56,279 bases of DNA from Methanobrevibacter boviskoreani JH1 (GCF_000320505.1 NZ_BAGX02000010.1:1-56279); one strand, 5' to 3'. Positions 24,909 through 34,159 are shown, counted from the stretch's first letter. Numbers and translations are program-made. Notes: generated from the letters alone by a model not told the origin.

Positions 24909-26888
24909 ATGTTTGAAATTAAAGCTAAAGACAATAGGGCAAGGGTTGGAGTACTTCATACCCAACATGGTGATGTACCGACTCCTGCATTAATGCCCGT
25001 TATACATCCCGGAAGACAAACTATTGATGTTAGTAAATATGGTGCGGATATTGTTATTACAAACTCATATATTATATTTAAAGATGATGAGTTAAAACGA
25101 AAAGCATTAAAGGAAGGGGTTCATAAATTAATCAATTTTGATGGACCTATTATGACTGATTCTGGATCTTTTCAGTTATCTGTTTATGGTGATATTGATG
25201 TTACTAATAAAGAGGTTATTGATTTTCAAGAAGCTATCGGTACAGACATTGGAACAAGCCTAGATATTCCAACTGCACCTTATGTTACACGTAAAAAAGC
25301 TGAAGAGGATATGGAAATCACTATTGAAAGGGCTAAAGAGGCTGTTCAATACAAAAAAGATAATGATATTTCCATGCTTTTAAACTCTGTTGTTCAGGGA
25401 TCCACATTTTTAGATTTAAGAGAGAAATGTGCAGATGAACTTACAAAGTTAGATGCGGATTTATATCCGATTGGTGCTGTTGTTCCTTTAATGGAAATGT
25501 ATAAGTATGCGGATTTGGTGGATGTTGTAATGCATTCCATGGAGCATTTGCCTGATGATGTACCTAGACATTTGATGGGTGCAGGTCATCCAATGATTTT
25601 TGCATTATGTGCTGCAATGGGTTGTGATTTATTTGATTCTGCAGCATATGTTTTATATGCTGAGGATGATAGGCTTTTGTCCACAAGAGGAACATATAAA
25701 CTTGAAAATTTAACTGAAATGCCATGTTCATGTGAAGTATGTTGTAAATATACCCCTGATGAGTTAAGGGCATTACCTAAAGAGGAACGTGTACAATTAA
25801 TTGCACAGCATAATCTTGCAGTATCTTTAGGTGAACTTAGAACTGTTCGTCAAGCTATCTCAGAAGGAAGTTTAATGGAACTTGTTGAAGAGCGTTGTAG
25901 AGTTCATCCTGCATTATTGGATGGTTTAAGACAATTAGGTAACTATACAGAGGATTTAGAATATTATAATCCAAGTAGTAAAAATTCAGCATTCTTTTAT
26001 ACTGGTCCTGAATCACTTCAGAGACCTGAGATAAGACGTCATATTCAAAAAATTCGTCAAATGCCTAAAAAATCCACATTGGTATTGGTTCCGCCCACAA
26101 GAAAACCCTATTCTAAGAATCTATCTGGAAAGTTAGGAAGATTCTATGTTTATGGGGAGGAAAAGGAAATAGACTTAGATGATTGTGACTTTATGGTTTT
26201 GGATATTCCCTTTGGTCTTATACCTCTTGATATGGATGAGGTGTACCCTTTAAGTCAAAACGATGCACCAAGAAATATGGATACGGATTCAATTGAATTT
26301 ATTGAGGATTGCCTTGCGGAATTTTCTGAATACTATAATCAGGTTTTAATACATCAGAGTATTGCAAACCATTATGGCTTTGATTTTAGTATTATCCATC
26401 CACAATCAGACGAGATAAAATATGTTAAAGATGATATTAGAAAGATTAAAGCTATTGCTGATTATCAATTTGGAGTAGGTGCAGGGGATGCTTTATTTGA
26501 TGGTAAAATCAAGATTGAAAAGTCTAAAAAAACTGGTAAAATAAGACATATCTCATCAGATGGCAAACTTGTTGCTAACATGAGGGCATCTGATTCATTT
26601 TTAGTACTTACAAAAGATGGTGGAAGAAAATTACATGCAGCTACAGAATATCCTCAAAATAGGGTAGTTGTAAATCAGGATTCCGAACCATTTACAAGGG
26701 ATGGAAAAAGCGTTTTCTGTCAATTTGTAGTGGACTGTGATGATAATATACGTGCAAATGATGAGGTGCTTATTGTAAATGAAGACGATGATTTACTTGC
26801 AATTGGTAAAGCGCTACTTAATAAAAGAGAGATTGAAAGCTTTAATAATGGTCAGGCTATTAAAACCAGAAAGGGTTTTAAAAAATAG
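24909..26888 (+). CDS. tgtA: Archaeosine tRNA-guanine(15) transglycosylase
   Basis: The 659-residue enzyme replaces G15 in the tRNA D-loop with preQ0, the first step of archaeosine synthesis. The catalytic domain contains IMTDSGSFQLS (nucleophile aspartate), TSLDIPTAPYVTR and GAVVPLMEMY, followed by the zinc site PCSCEVCCKY...H. The C-terminal ~300 residues, ending in a PUA domain, are the archaeal-specific extension. The length is normal. ATG is preceded by GAGGAAAATT. It is a strong archaeal marker. Confidence 0.95.
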   Translation: MFEIKAKDNRARVGVLHTQHGDVPTPALMPVIHPGRQTIDVSKYGADIVITNSYIIFKDDELKRKALKEGVHKLINFDGPIMTDSGSFQLSVYGDIDVTNKEVIDFQEAIGTDIGTSLDIPTAPYVTRKKAEEDMEITIERAKEAVQYKKDNDISMLLNSVVQGSTFLDLREKCADELTKLDADLYPIGAVVPLMEMYKYADLVDVVMHSMEHLPDDVPRHLMGAGHPMIFALCAAMGCDLFDSAAYVLYAEDDRLLSTRGTYKLENLTEMPCSCEVCCKYTPDELRALPKEERVQLIAQHNLAVSLGELRTVRQAISEGSLMELVEERCRVHPALLDGLRQLGNYTEDLEYYNPSSKNSAFFYTGPESLQRPEIRRHIQKIRQMPKKSTLVLVPPTRKPYSKNLSGKLGRFYVYGEEKEIDLDDCDFMVLDIPFGLIPLDMDEVYPLSQNDAPRNMDTDSIEFIEDCLAEFSEYYNQVLIHQSIANHYGFDFSIIHPQSDEIKYVKDDIRKIKAIADYQFGVGAGDALFDGKIKIEKSKKTGKIRHISSDGKLVANMRASDSFLVLTKDGGRKLHAATEYPQNRVVVNQDSEPFTRDGKSVFCQFVVDCDDNIRANDEVLIVNEDDDLLAIGKALLNKREIESFNNGQAIKTRKGFKK

Positions 26889-27040
26889 TTTTTAGCCAAA
26901 GTTTTAATAATGGTCAGGTTATTAAAATTGTATAATCTTTTAAAAAATAATTTTTTAGTGGAATCCTTATAAAAAAATATTAAATAAAATGAGTACTAAT
27001 ATTTATAATATAATTTATATGTTAACAGAGGTTTTATAAA

Positions 27041-27391
27041 ATGATACCTGGTATGAATCCTAAACAAATGAAACAAATGGAAAGACAAATGAAAAAAATG
27101 GGAATGAAAATGGAAGACATTGAAGGCGTTGAGGAAGTCGTCATTAAATGTGAAGATAAGGACATTGTCATTTCCAATCCTGAAGTAAATGTCATGACTG
27201 TAATGGGTAGTGATACCTATCAGATTACTGGTGATGCTCAAGAAATAGAAAAGGAAGTTGAAATCGAAATCAATCAGGAAGATATTGAACTTGTAGCTAA
27301 CCAGGCAGGTGTCTCTGCTGAAGATGCAGAAAACGCTTTGATTGAAGCAAAAGGAGATCTAGCGGAAGCGATCCTCAAATTAAATCAATAA
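27041..27391 (+). CDS. nac: Nascent polypeptide-associated complex protein
   Basis: The 116-residue protein starts MIPGMNPKQMKQMERQMKKM, the basic ribosome-binding start of archaeal NAC. A beta-rich NAC domain (VEEVVIKCEDKDIVISNPEV) follows, and then a C-terminal UBA domain (AGVSAEDAENALIEAKGDLA). It binds nascent chains at the ribosome exit as a homodimer. AGAGG lies before the ATG. The stop lies 15 nt before the next gene, implying an operon. Confidence 0.93.
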   Translation: MIPGMNPKQMKQMERQMKKMGMKMEDIEGVEEVVIKCEDKDIVISNPEVNVMTVMGSDTYQITGDAQEIEKEVEIEINQEDIELVANQAGVSAEDAENALIEAKGDLAEAILKLNQ

Positions 27392-27406
27392 AGTTTGATT
27401 GATATT

Positions 27407-28162
27407 ATGGTATTAATAGCTCATATTTCAGATTTACATGTAAGTCATGTGGGTTTCAATGAATCTGCATTCCTGAGGGCAGTTGATGAGATAAATGCAT
27501 TGAATCCCGATATGATTATTTTAACTGGTGACTTGACAGAAAATGGTTATTATGCACAGTTTGAAGAAGCTAAAGAATACTTGAAAATGTTTGAGTCTAA
27601 TCTCTTTGCAATACCTGGAAATCATGATGCAAGGAATATTGGAAAACAATCATTTGAAGATTTGATAGGGGATTGTAGTTGGAAACTTACAAAAGACGAT
27701 GAGGATGTTGTGGTTTTGGGATTAGATAGTACCACTCCAGATTTGGATGATGGAAATATCGGTAAACTACAGCAGTTATGGATGGAGAATGAATTAGACA
27801 AGTGTATTCTTGAGAATAAATTCTCCATTGTTGCAATGCATCACCATGCAATTCCTATACCAAGAACAGGTAGGGAACGTAATATATTATTTGATGCAGG
27901 TGATATTTTACAGTCTGTAATTAGTCATGATGTTGACATAGTTATAGGTGGACATAAACATGTTCCGAATCTTTGGAAAATGCAAGGTACTTTATTTGTT
28001 AATGCAGGATCCTTATCTTCTTACAAATTGAGAGGTAAAGACGTTAACTCCTATAATACTATAGAAGTCACTGATAGGGATATTGAAATTTATTTAAATA
28101 AATTAGATGGAAACAAAATATTACTTGGTAACTTCAAACGTAGGGATGCTGTTGATTTATAA
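27407..28162 (+). CDS. Calcineurin-like metallophosphoesterase
   Basis: The 251-residue protein carries the complete metallophosphoesterase series: AHISDLHVSH (D-x-H), LTGDLTENG (G-D), IPGNHDARN (G-N-H-D), AMHHHAIP (H) and IGGHKHVP (G-H-x-H). The most likely substrate class is a phosphodiester such as cyclic nucleotides or UDP-sugars, as for CpdA-like enzymes, but it is not determined. The start is ATG 27407. An upstream TTG at 27395 would add four residues without a ribosome binding site. It directly follows nac. Confidence 0.85.
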   Translation: MVLIAHISDLHVSHVGFNESAFLRAVDEINALNPDMIILTGDLTENGYYAQFEEAKEYLKMFESNLFAIPGNHDARNIGKQSFEDLIGDCSWKLTKDDEDVVVLGLDSTTPDLDDGNIGKLQQLWMENELDKCILENKFSIVAMHHHAIPIPRTGRERNILFDAGDILQSVISHDVDIVIGGHKHVPNLWKMQGTLFVNAGSLSSYKLRGKDVNSYNTIEVTDRDIEIYLNKLDGNKILLGNFKRRDAVDL

Positions 28163-28630
28163 TCAATATTTTTATTCTTTTCCACTTTTTTTAACTTTTT
28201 TTTAAAATCTATTTTTTATAATTTATTTTGTAAAAACTTATCTATTTTTAACAATTCATATACATATATTTAGTACATTTTTATAGTTTTCTGTTTATAC
28301 ATCAATTTAATTTAGTTCAGGTATTTTTTCATTATGAAAATATTTTTTATCTATTTTATTTGATTGTATTTTGAATTTAAATGGCTTATTTTTTTCTGTT
28401 TTTGATGATTGTCTATTTTGTTTTCTAATTTAGAAACTAATTTTTAAATAAGTTTTTAAGTATTAAAATTAAACTATATAATACTAATAAAATTTAAATA
28501 TGTGATAAGAAGTATATAATATTATGATTTATTTTTTAGTTTCAAAAAAATAATTTTTAAAAGTATTTCAATGCTTTTATCGACAGGATTAGAAACAAAT
28601 TATAATTATTAAAGAAATGGGGAATATATA
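28163..28630. other. Gene-free AT-rich gap
   Basis: T-tracts at about 28186-28205 probably terminate the nac operon. The rest is A/T-rich with no ORF preceded by a ribosome binding site. Confidence 0.45.
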
Positions 28631-29662
28631 ATGAAAGTTATTGTTGATGCATCTAATGTTGCACATTTTAGAAAAAATGAAAATGATGAGCCGATGCTAG
28701 CTAATATTTTGGCTGCTGTAGATGCTTTGGAAGCTAAAAATGATGAATTTATGGTTATAGCAGATGCATCATTATCTCATGATATTGATAATAAAGAAGA
28801 CTATCATAAATTAGTTGCTGATGAGAGTATTGAAGAGGTTCCTACCGGAAATAATGCGGATCATTACATTTTAAAAATAGCAGAGGAAAACAATGCTAGA
28901 ATATTGTCCAATGATAAGTTTAGGGATTTCAAGGATGAGTTCTTAAATATTGATTCAATGAGAATTCCATTTTCCTTTGACGGCAGTAGACTTGTTATGG
29001 GTAAATCCAAATCACCTAAAAAGGACAAGAACATTCTACAGCATATCTGTGATAATATTTTAGATCAATTGGAATCCAAACGTTGGGAAACATTTAGGGT
29101 TAAAAACGGTATTGAACTTACACCTTTAAATATTGCAAAGGAGGCCATTATTCAACTTGACGACGCTCAGAATTCAGGTTTGGATAATAAGATTGAGGGT
29201 GTCCTATCTAAGATTCCTATGTTTAAGGAAGTTATGAATATGGTGGATGGTGTTGAAACTGCAGCTCCATTTATAATATTTGTACTTGTACATCCTAGGG
29301 ATTACAAGGTTACCGTTAAAAACGCAGGTTCCATTTCTAATGCGGTATCTGAAAGGTTAAGATTACCTAAAAAACCTTTAATAGCAGTTCGTAATGATTT
29401 GTTTACAAAACCGGGAACCTTTAATTTAAACACTCTATATAGTGATGAGGTCATGGACTATCCTCCATTTAATATAGAGATTCATATTGACAGCTTTGAT
29501 GAGACATTCATTAAGAAAAATTCAAGAAACATTGCAAGTACTGTTGCATCCAGGTTAGGGTCATGGAAATTCCCATTTGTTACAGTAAAACCGGACATAA
29601 TGCTTGAAAATCCTGGAGATTTTGAGATATTCCTTGAAAAGGGAGGCTATGATGATGTCTGA
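28631..29662 (+). CDS. NYN/PIN (Zc3h12a-like) ribonuclease-domain protein
   Basis: The 343-residue protein begins MKVIVDASNVAHF (D6, N9: first metal-binding strand). It continues with FMVIADASL, GNNADHYILKIA and ARILSNDKFRDFKDEF (acidic D near 98). This is the PIN-fold nuclease of the NYN / Zc3h12a group, over residues 1-125. The remaining ~215 residues form an unknown domain with FIIFVLVHPRDYKVT and two related segments around PPFNIEIHIDSF and SWKFPFVTVKPD. It overlaps the next gene by 8 nt, so the two products are translationally coupled and probably act together. Confidence 0.75.
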   Translation: MKVIVDASNVAHFRKNENDEPMLANILAAVDALEAKNDEFMVIADASLSHDIDNKEDYHKLVADESIEEVPTGNNADHYILKIAEENNARILSNDKFRDFKDEFLNIDSMRIPFSFDGSRLVMGKSKSPKKDKNILQHICDNILDQLESKRWETFRVKNGIELTPLNIAKEAIIQLDDAQNSGLDNKIEGVLSKIPMFKEVMNMVDGVETAAPFIIFVLVHPRDYKVTVKNAGSISNAVSERLRLPKKPLIAVRNDLFTKPGTFNLNTLYSDEVMDYPPFNIEIHIDSFDETFIKKNSRNIASTVASRLGSWKFPFVTVKPDIMLENPGDFEIFLEKGGYDDV

Positions 29663-30863
29663 TCACCCAATCACAAGGTATTTAATCTCTCTTTTTACTC
29701 ATCATAAAGCTTTAAGTATCGGAACTAAATTTTATCCTACAAATGAAACAGAAACAGAATATGTGGATCTCTTTAATTATACAGAAACCGTATTACTTGA
29801 GATTCAGGAAGCACAGATTACAACTGACAGTATTTTCTATAATCTGATTCGTGATGTAGGTAAGGAAAATATACCTCCTAATCATAGTTTCTATGAATTT
29901 AAACCTGCAGAGCAAAGGGTAGAGGAGTATGCACTTGTAAGTGATATCATAATGGGTAACGACCGTTATTTATATGTTGAGATACCTTATCCTAACAATA
30001 TCATTAACGAATTTAGTAGAATGATTATAAACTCCCATGGTGAGATTGTGGAGCAGTCCGCCACAGAGATTATAGCAAGAATGGTCAGTAAGAATATGGC
30101 AATTAAGGTTGCCCTTCAGATGATCAGTTTAGGTTATAAATTCAACATTAAAGTTGTAGGTGCAGTGGGAATGACAGGTGCTGCGGCACTTGAGAGATCC
30201 ATTGACTATACCCATGAGGTTGGTGAGTTTTCAGGTGTGGCATTTACCAAACTTGGAGGGGAGTATGCCATTGTAATAGACGGTCCATTTGAGATTGGCG
30301 AATCTCATAAACCAGTTTACGATAACTACCTATTTATTGATATTATCGATTCAACAGGTTTTATCTCAAAACATGGAAGGGATAAACTTTTAGAGTTAAT
30401 GACAGGTGTTAATAACTTTATTGAGACTCAATGTCAAGGTCAAATTGAAGGTTATCGTGAAGGTGGAGATGACTTTATTGCAAGATTCCCAAGTAAGGAT
30501 TTGGCAATCCGTGCTGGACTTGATACTGCCTGGTACATTCTAAACAATGGTGCAAAAGTTAGGGCAGGTATTGGAAGAAGTAGAAGGGAGGCAGGTGAAA
30601 GGGCTCAACTTGCAGATCAGATATTTGTAATGGGGAATCCATTATCACTTGTAGTATTTGAACTTGCAAACGGTATCTATGCATATAACATACCTTCAGA
30701 GTTTTCAAGAACAATTATAGATTTATTGACTAATCAGAAAGGTAAACTAGTTGGATTATTAGTTGTTGTGGCTTTCTTGGCTTATTTTGTTACTGCAATT
30801 GGTCATCCTGGATTTATACTTGCTATATTGGTTCTTGTATTGATATATGGTGCATTGTCTTAA
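29655..30863 (+). CDS. Membrane-anchored protein with GTP-cyclohydrolase-III/cyclase-like palm domain
   Basis: The 402-residue protein has an N-terminal alpha/beta part of unknown type (~1-215), then NYLFIDIIDSTGFISKHG (~224-241), GYREGGDDFIARFP (~266-279) and KVRAGIGRSRREAGERAQLA (~301-320). These three blocks match the first metal strand, the G-G-D-(D/N) turn and the A-G-I-G-x-(G/S)-R segment of archaeal GTP cyclohydrolase III, a palm-fold relative of class III cyclases and GGDEF domains. Two hydrophobic helices close the protein (~364-402). The start was chosen as ATG 29655, because GGGAGG lies 8 nt upstream; 29649 and 29652 are alternatives. The activity is not established. Confidence 0.65.
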   Translation: MSDHPITRYLISLFTHHKALSIGTKFYPTNETETEYVDLFNYTETVLLEIQEAQITTDSIFYNLIRDVGKENIPPNHSFYEFKPAEQRVEEYALVSDIIMGNDRYLYVEIPYPNNIINEFSRMIINSHGEIVEQSATEIIARMVSKNMAIKVALQMISLGYKFNIKVVGAVGMTGAAALERSIDYTHEVGEFSGVAFTKLGGEYAIVIDGPFEIGESHKPVYDNYLFIDIIDSTGFISKHGRDKLLELMTGVNNFIETQCQGQIEGYREGGDDFIARFPSKDLAIRAGLDTAWYILNNGAKVRAGIGRSRREAGERAQLADQIFVMGNPLSLVVFELANGIYAYNIPSEFSRTIIDLLTNQKGKLVGLLVVVAFLAYFVTAIGHPGFILAILVLVLIYGALS

Positions 30864-31360
30864 TTTAAGACATCTCTATTTTTTTATTTAAAACATTAAT
30901 CAAAGCTCTTAATTGATCTTTTTTTTATTTTATTAAAACATTTAGTTATATCTTTTTTTAAAACATTTAATTAACGCTTCTTTTTTTATTTTCATTAATT
31001 ATTTATCATTTGTTTGATTATAAACTATCATTTTTTTATTATTTTCTAAAAATGCCCTTTGATTATTCTTTATTCTATTTATAAACTCTTTAAATTTATT
31101 TAAAAATACTAAGTCAATTATGTGTTATTTAAAACATTTAAAAATAGTAAGTTAATGATTGTTTTTCTTGTATATAATTAAAAATAGTTGAAAGTTTATT
31201 TAAAGTGATTTCAGCCTTCAGATATCTAAAATATCTAATTAGAATAAGTTAAAATTTTAATTTTTTTAAATGGATATAAAACGTTTATTATTAATATAAA
31301 TGTGTAAAAAGCAGTAAAATGATTGTTAAAGTATAAAAAATGTTGTGTTTTAAAAAAAAT
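30864..31360. other. ~500-nt gap with repeated TTAAAACATTTAATTAA elements
   Basis: Between about 30880 and 31145, five or so copies of TTTAAAACATTTAATTA-like sequence alternate with T-tracts (30910-30985). It lies between converging genes, so a multi-site terminator is likely. No gene is seen. Confidence 0.45.
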
Positions 31361-31558
31361 CTAAAGTTCTTCCTCACTTCGACGTTTAGCCTCAAGTAAG
31401 ATACGGGTGACTTCTTTAGACCTTGCACCTTTATCTAATTTCCAATTCTCAGACGCATTATTGTCTAACCAATTAGCCAAGTCTTTTGGAAGAGAAATAT
31501 TCATTCGTGATTTTTCGGATAGTTTCCAAATCCTATCCACTTCTTCTTTATTTGCCAT
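31361..31558 (-). CDS. Ribbon-helix-helix protein
   Basis: The 65-residue protein has SRMNISLPKDLANWLDNNA followed by a charged turn and SKEVTRILLEAKRRSEEE, the beta strand, helix, turn, helix order of CopG/Arc-type repressors. It is probably an autoregulating DNA-binding protein or antitoxin, with no partner gene visible. Its upstream region (minus-strand promoter side, 31559-31760) contains long TG/CA inverted repeats that could include an operator. Confidence 0.7.
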   Translation of the reverse strand: MANKEEVDRIWKLSEKSRMNISLPKDLANWLDNNASENWKLDKGARSKEVTRILLEAKRRSEEEL

Positions 31559-31701
31559 TATAGTATAGTTTTTATAATCATATATATATTATTTTCTCAT
31601 TATTTATATAAATATTTCAATATGTGTACTTATGATTACAAATATAATGTAAAATATATGTAATTATAATCAAGTGTAATGTTTTATAAAATTCTTTATA
31701 A

Positions 31702-32042
31702 ATGTGTGTATGTGTGTATGTACACACAAACTTATATTTTCTTAAATTTAATACATTAAATCTCAGGTTTTTATTAAATTTTAAATGATTTGTTTTGTTA
31801 AATAAATGTAAATATTTTATGGATTTTATATCTATTATTAGTAAAGACATTTTTTTAAAATATATTAAATTATGTTTTTATTTTTTAAAATCTAATACCT
31901 ATTTTTCTAAATTTTCACTTATGTTATTTAAATTATCCTTATTTATATCGTTTTGCATTGATTTATCCATTTCCAATTTTTTAGTAAAAATCTGTCAAAT
32001 CAATATTAACTGTTTATGTGTGTACACACATACACACATAAC
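31702..32042. repeat. Inverted TG/CA repeats flanking a 285-nt core
   Basis: The left copy ATGTGTGTATGTGTGTATGT then ACACACAAAC is matched on the opposite strand by the right copy ATGTGTGTATGTGTG then TACACACATAAAC, differing by a 3-4 nt gap. The right copy includes a perfect 18-bp palindrome TATGTGTGTACACACATA at 32015-32032. The arrangement resembles a non-coding element with terminal inverted repeats or a pair of operators. No flanking target-site duplication is evident. Confidence 0.6.
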
Positions 32043-32100
32043 AAAGTATATAAATAGATTTTAATATAATAGTATATAATTAGTATAACATTCTGGTTTT

Positions 32101-32122
32101 CACAGTCCCATACGGGAATGTG
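32101..32122. other. Hairpin CACAGTCCC-ATAC-GGGAATGTG
   Basis: The arms CACAGTCCC and GGGAATGTG pair with a single mismatch around an ATAC loop. It is GC-richer than its surroundings, about 175 nt upstream of the gene at 32297, after a TATA-like TTATATA region. It may be an untranslated-leader structure or a protein-binding site. Confidence 0.45.
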
Positions 32123-32296
32123 ATTTTGAATATCTATTGTTAATTGTATAGATTTCAATGTGGATTGATTGTAATTTTTTAATATACAATTATAATCATA
32201 TTGAAAAGCAGTCTTATTGAAACAAGTTTAACAATATTCTTTTATCAGGATGTTATTGATTTATGGCAAAAATAAAAATTAAGGTATTTGGGAAAA

Positions 32297-32614
32297 ATGA
32301 GTTCTAGAAGAAGACGAAAACAACAGAGAATATTTCTCGGTTTTATTTTATTGATTGTTGCATTTGGTATAGGATCTACTATAGGTATCTCAATGGGATT
32401 TAATAGCGGTGACGATAATGTTGTGCAGAATAATACAACACATGTTCCAGTGGATGTAACCCATAACATCAGTGCATATGAAAATCACTCAGATGATACT
32501 AATGAGAACTTGAATGCATCTACATCAAGTGAAGGTGTGGTGGATTATCAGTCACATAACTCATCAGATTCCTATTATCAGACAACGGATGTCAATGGAT
32601 CTCAATATTATTAA
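32297..32614 (+). CDS. Signal-anchored Asn/Ser-rich surface protein
   Basis: The 105-residue protein starts MSSRRRRKQQR, a strongly basic cytosolic tail. One membrane helix follows (IFLGFILLIVAFGIGSTIGI), and then an extracellular Asn/Ser/Thr/Asp-rich part with several N-x-S/T sequons (NNTT, NHSD, NASTS, NSSD, NGS). It is predicted to be a type II membrane protein with glycosylated exterior. The start is ATG 32297. The in-frame TTG 32288 lies in the leader. The function is unknown. Confidence 0.65.
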   Translation: MSSRRRRKQQRIFLGFILLIVAFGIGSTIGISMGFNSGDDNVVQNNTTHVPVDVTHNISAYENHSDDTNENLNASTSSEGVVDYQSHNSSDSYYQTTDVNGSQYY

Positions 32615-32902
32615 ACACTCCCACTATTAATAATTCCCAAAATATTTTTTTATTTTTCTCATTTTAAGATATTTTTTTACTAATTTTAATTTAGATTTTC
32701 CTAAGGTCTTTTTTTTCTTATTTAATTTTTGAATTTCGATTTATTTTTTTAACATACATCTAAACTATATTTAGAAGGTTTCTAATTAGAGATTGAATAT
32801 TATCCTGATTTTACTTTAATTAAGTAAAGTTTTTAAACTTCTTAAACCAATATCTAATTAGTAAATTATTATTTTTTTTATAATACTATTTTGATGATAT
32901 AA

Positions 32903-34159
32903 ATGTTTGAGAAATCTGATAAAGTTAAACTCATTGATGGAGGAATATGTGCCGTAAGTGATGTACAGGCTGCAGGATTTAAAGAAGGTAAATATGGGGT
33001 ATCAATTATAGTGTCCCCAAATAGTAAAGCTGCAGGAGTATTCACATCCAATAAAGTGGTAGCTGCACCTATTACCCATACAAAAGAAGTCTTGAAGGAT
33101 GGTAGACTTTCAGCAATTGTAATTAATAGTGGTAATGCAAATTGTTTTACAGGCGAGCAAGGTATTGAAGACTGTGATACAATAGTATCACATGCAAGTG
33201 AACTTTTAGGAATACCTTCCTCTGAGATTGCATCCTCTTCAACAGGTGTAATCGGAAGAAAGATGCCTATGGATATAATATTGCCTTTGATTGACAAGGT
33301 CTATCCAAATCTAGATCATTCAATGGAAGCTTCTACTGATGCAACCAAGGGTATGATGACTACTGATATGCATGTTAAACAGGGTGCTGTAGAAGTCGAG
33401 ATTAATGGAAAACCTGTTAAGATTGGTGGTATCTGTAAGGGTAGTGGAATGATTGCACCTAATATGGGTACAATGTTATGTTTTATCGCAACCGATGCAG
33501 AGATTGATTCCAGGGAGATTCAAATCGCAATTAGAAATGCAGTTGACGTAAGCTTTAATATGGTTGTTGTTGACGGAGACCAGAGTACTAACGATACTGC
33601 AATATTGATGGCTAATGGTCGATCCGGTGTTGATGTAGCACCAAAAGGCGTTATTAATAAGGATTTCCAAAATGCCCTAACCTACCTTTGCATGTCACTT
33701 GCAAAACAGATGGCACGTGATGGTGAGGGAGAGACTAAATTTTTAGAGGTCAATGTTGAAGGCGGAAGATCTCCTGAGGATGCAAAACTTGCGGCAAAGG
33801 CAGTTGTAAGTAGTATGCTATTTAAAGCTGCAGTGTTTGGTGAGGATCCGAATTGGGGTAGAATCGTCTCAGCGGTAGGATATTCCGGCTGTGAATTTGA
33901 CCCTGATATAGTTTCAATAGCTATTGGATGTGAGAGTTTATTTAGAAATAAAGACACTGATAAATCCGTTTATCTTGTAAAGGATGGGGAAATCTTAGCA
34001 TTTGACGGAACTGAAAATCTTAATAAGGCTGAAAAACTAATGGCTTCCGAGGATATTGTAGTTGATATTAACCTTAACATGTCTGATGGTGAGGCAACTG
34101 CCTGGGGCTGTGATTTAAGTTATGATTATGTTAAAATTAATGGTGAATATACCACATAA
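32903..34159 (+). CDS. argJ: Glutamate N-acetyltransferase / amino-acid acetyltransferase ArgJ
   Basis: The 418-residue protein transfers acetyl from N-acetylornithine to glutamate (and possibly from acetyl-CoA), the recycling step of arginine synthesis. Conserved segments include VINSGNANCFTGEQG, SSSTGVIGRKMPMD, ATKGMMTTDMHVK, KGSGMIAPNMGTMLCFIATD and EDPNWGRIVSAVGYSG. The precursor is cleaved in cis before the nucleophile threonine of M-(A/G)-T-M-L. Here the preceding residue is Gly, where many homologues have Ala. It is a monocistronic gene with TATA-like TTTATAAT ~20 nt upstream. argB lies 19 kb to the right. Confidence 0.93.
   Translation: MFEKSDKVKLIDGGICAVSDVQAAGFKEGKYGVSIIVSPNSKAAGVFTSNKVVAAPITHTKEVLKDGRLSAIVINSGNANCFTGEQGIEDCDTIVSHASELLGIPSSEIASSSTGVIGRKMPMDIILPLIDKVYPNLDHSMEASTDATKGMMTTDMHVKQGAVEVEINGKPVKIGGICKGSGMIAPNMGTMLCFIATDAEIDSREIQIAIRNAVDVSFNMVVVDGDQSTNDTAILMANGRSGVDVAPKGVINKDFQNALTYLCMSLAKQMARDGEGETKFLEVNVEGGRSPEDAKLAAKAVVSSMLFKAAVFGEDPNWGRIVSAVGYSGCEFDPDIVSIAIGCESLFRNKDTDKSVYLVKDGEILAFDGTENLNKAEKLMASEDIVVDINLNMSDGEATAWGCDLSYDYVKINGEYTT

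Larger units (their letters stand above)
31559..32296. other. ~740-nt gene-free region with TG/CA inverted repeats
   Basis: This is low-complexity DNA between the ribbon-helix-helix gene and the gene at 32297. Two inverted TG/CA blocks (31702-31729 and 32014-32042) bracket ~285 nt of A/T-rich sequence. The frames inside (about 31617-31850 and 31795-32064) have no ribosome binding site and a Phe/Lys/Asn/Ile composition typical of translated non-coding AT-rich DNA. A hairpin occurs at 32101-32122. Confidence 0.55.

Noticed and set aside
25564-25773. Minus-strand ORF inside tgtA and similar antisense frames in argJ, argB, glf and dptH
   Set aside because: They are shadows of conserved coding sequence on the other strand, with no ribosome binding sites and implausible compositions.
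29655-30863. Diguanylate cyclase (GGDEF) assignment
   Set aside because: The turn is G-G-D-D-F, but the surrounding motifs (D-I-x-D-S-T-G, A-G-I-G-R-S-R) match GTP cyclohydrolase III better, and archaea generally lack c-di-GMP signalling.
31617-32064. Two overlapping ORFs (minus 31617-31850, plus 31795-32064)
   Set aside because: They are low-complexity Phe/Lys/Ile/Asn translations with no ribosome binding site, running through the TG/CA repeats; non-coding DNA is the simpler reading.
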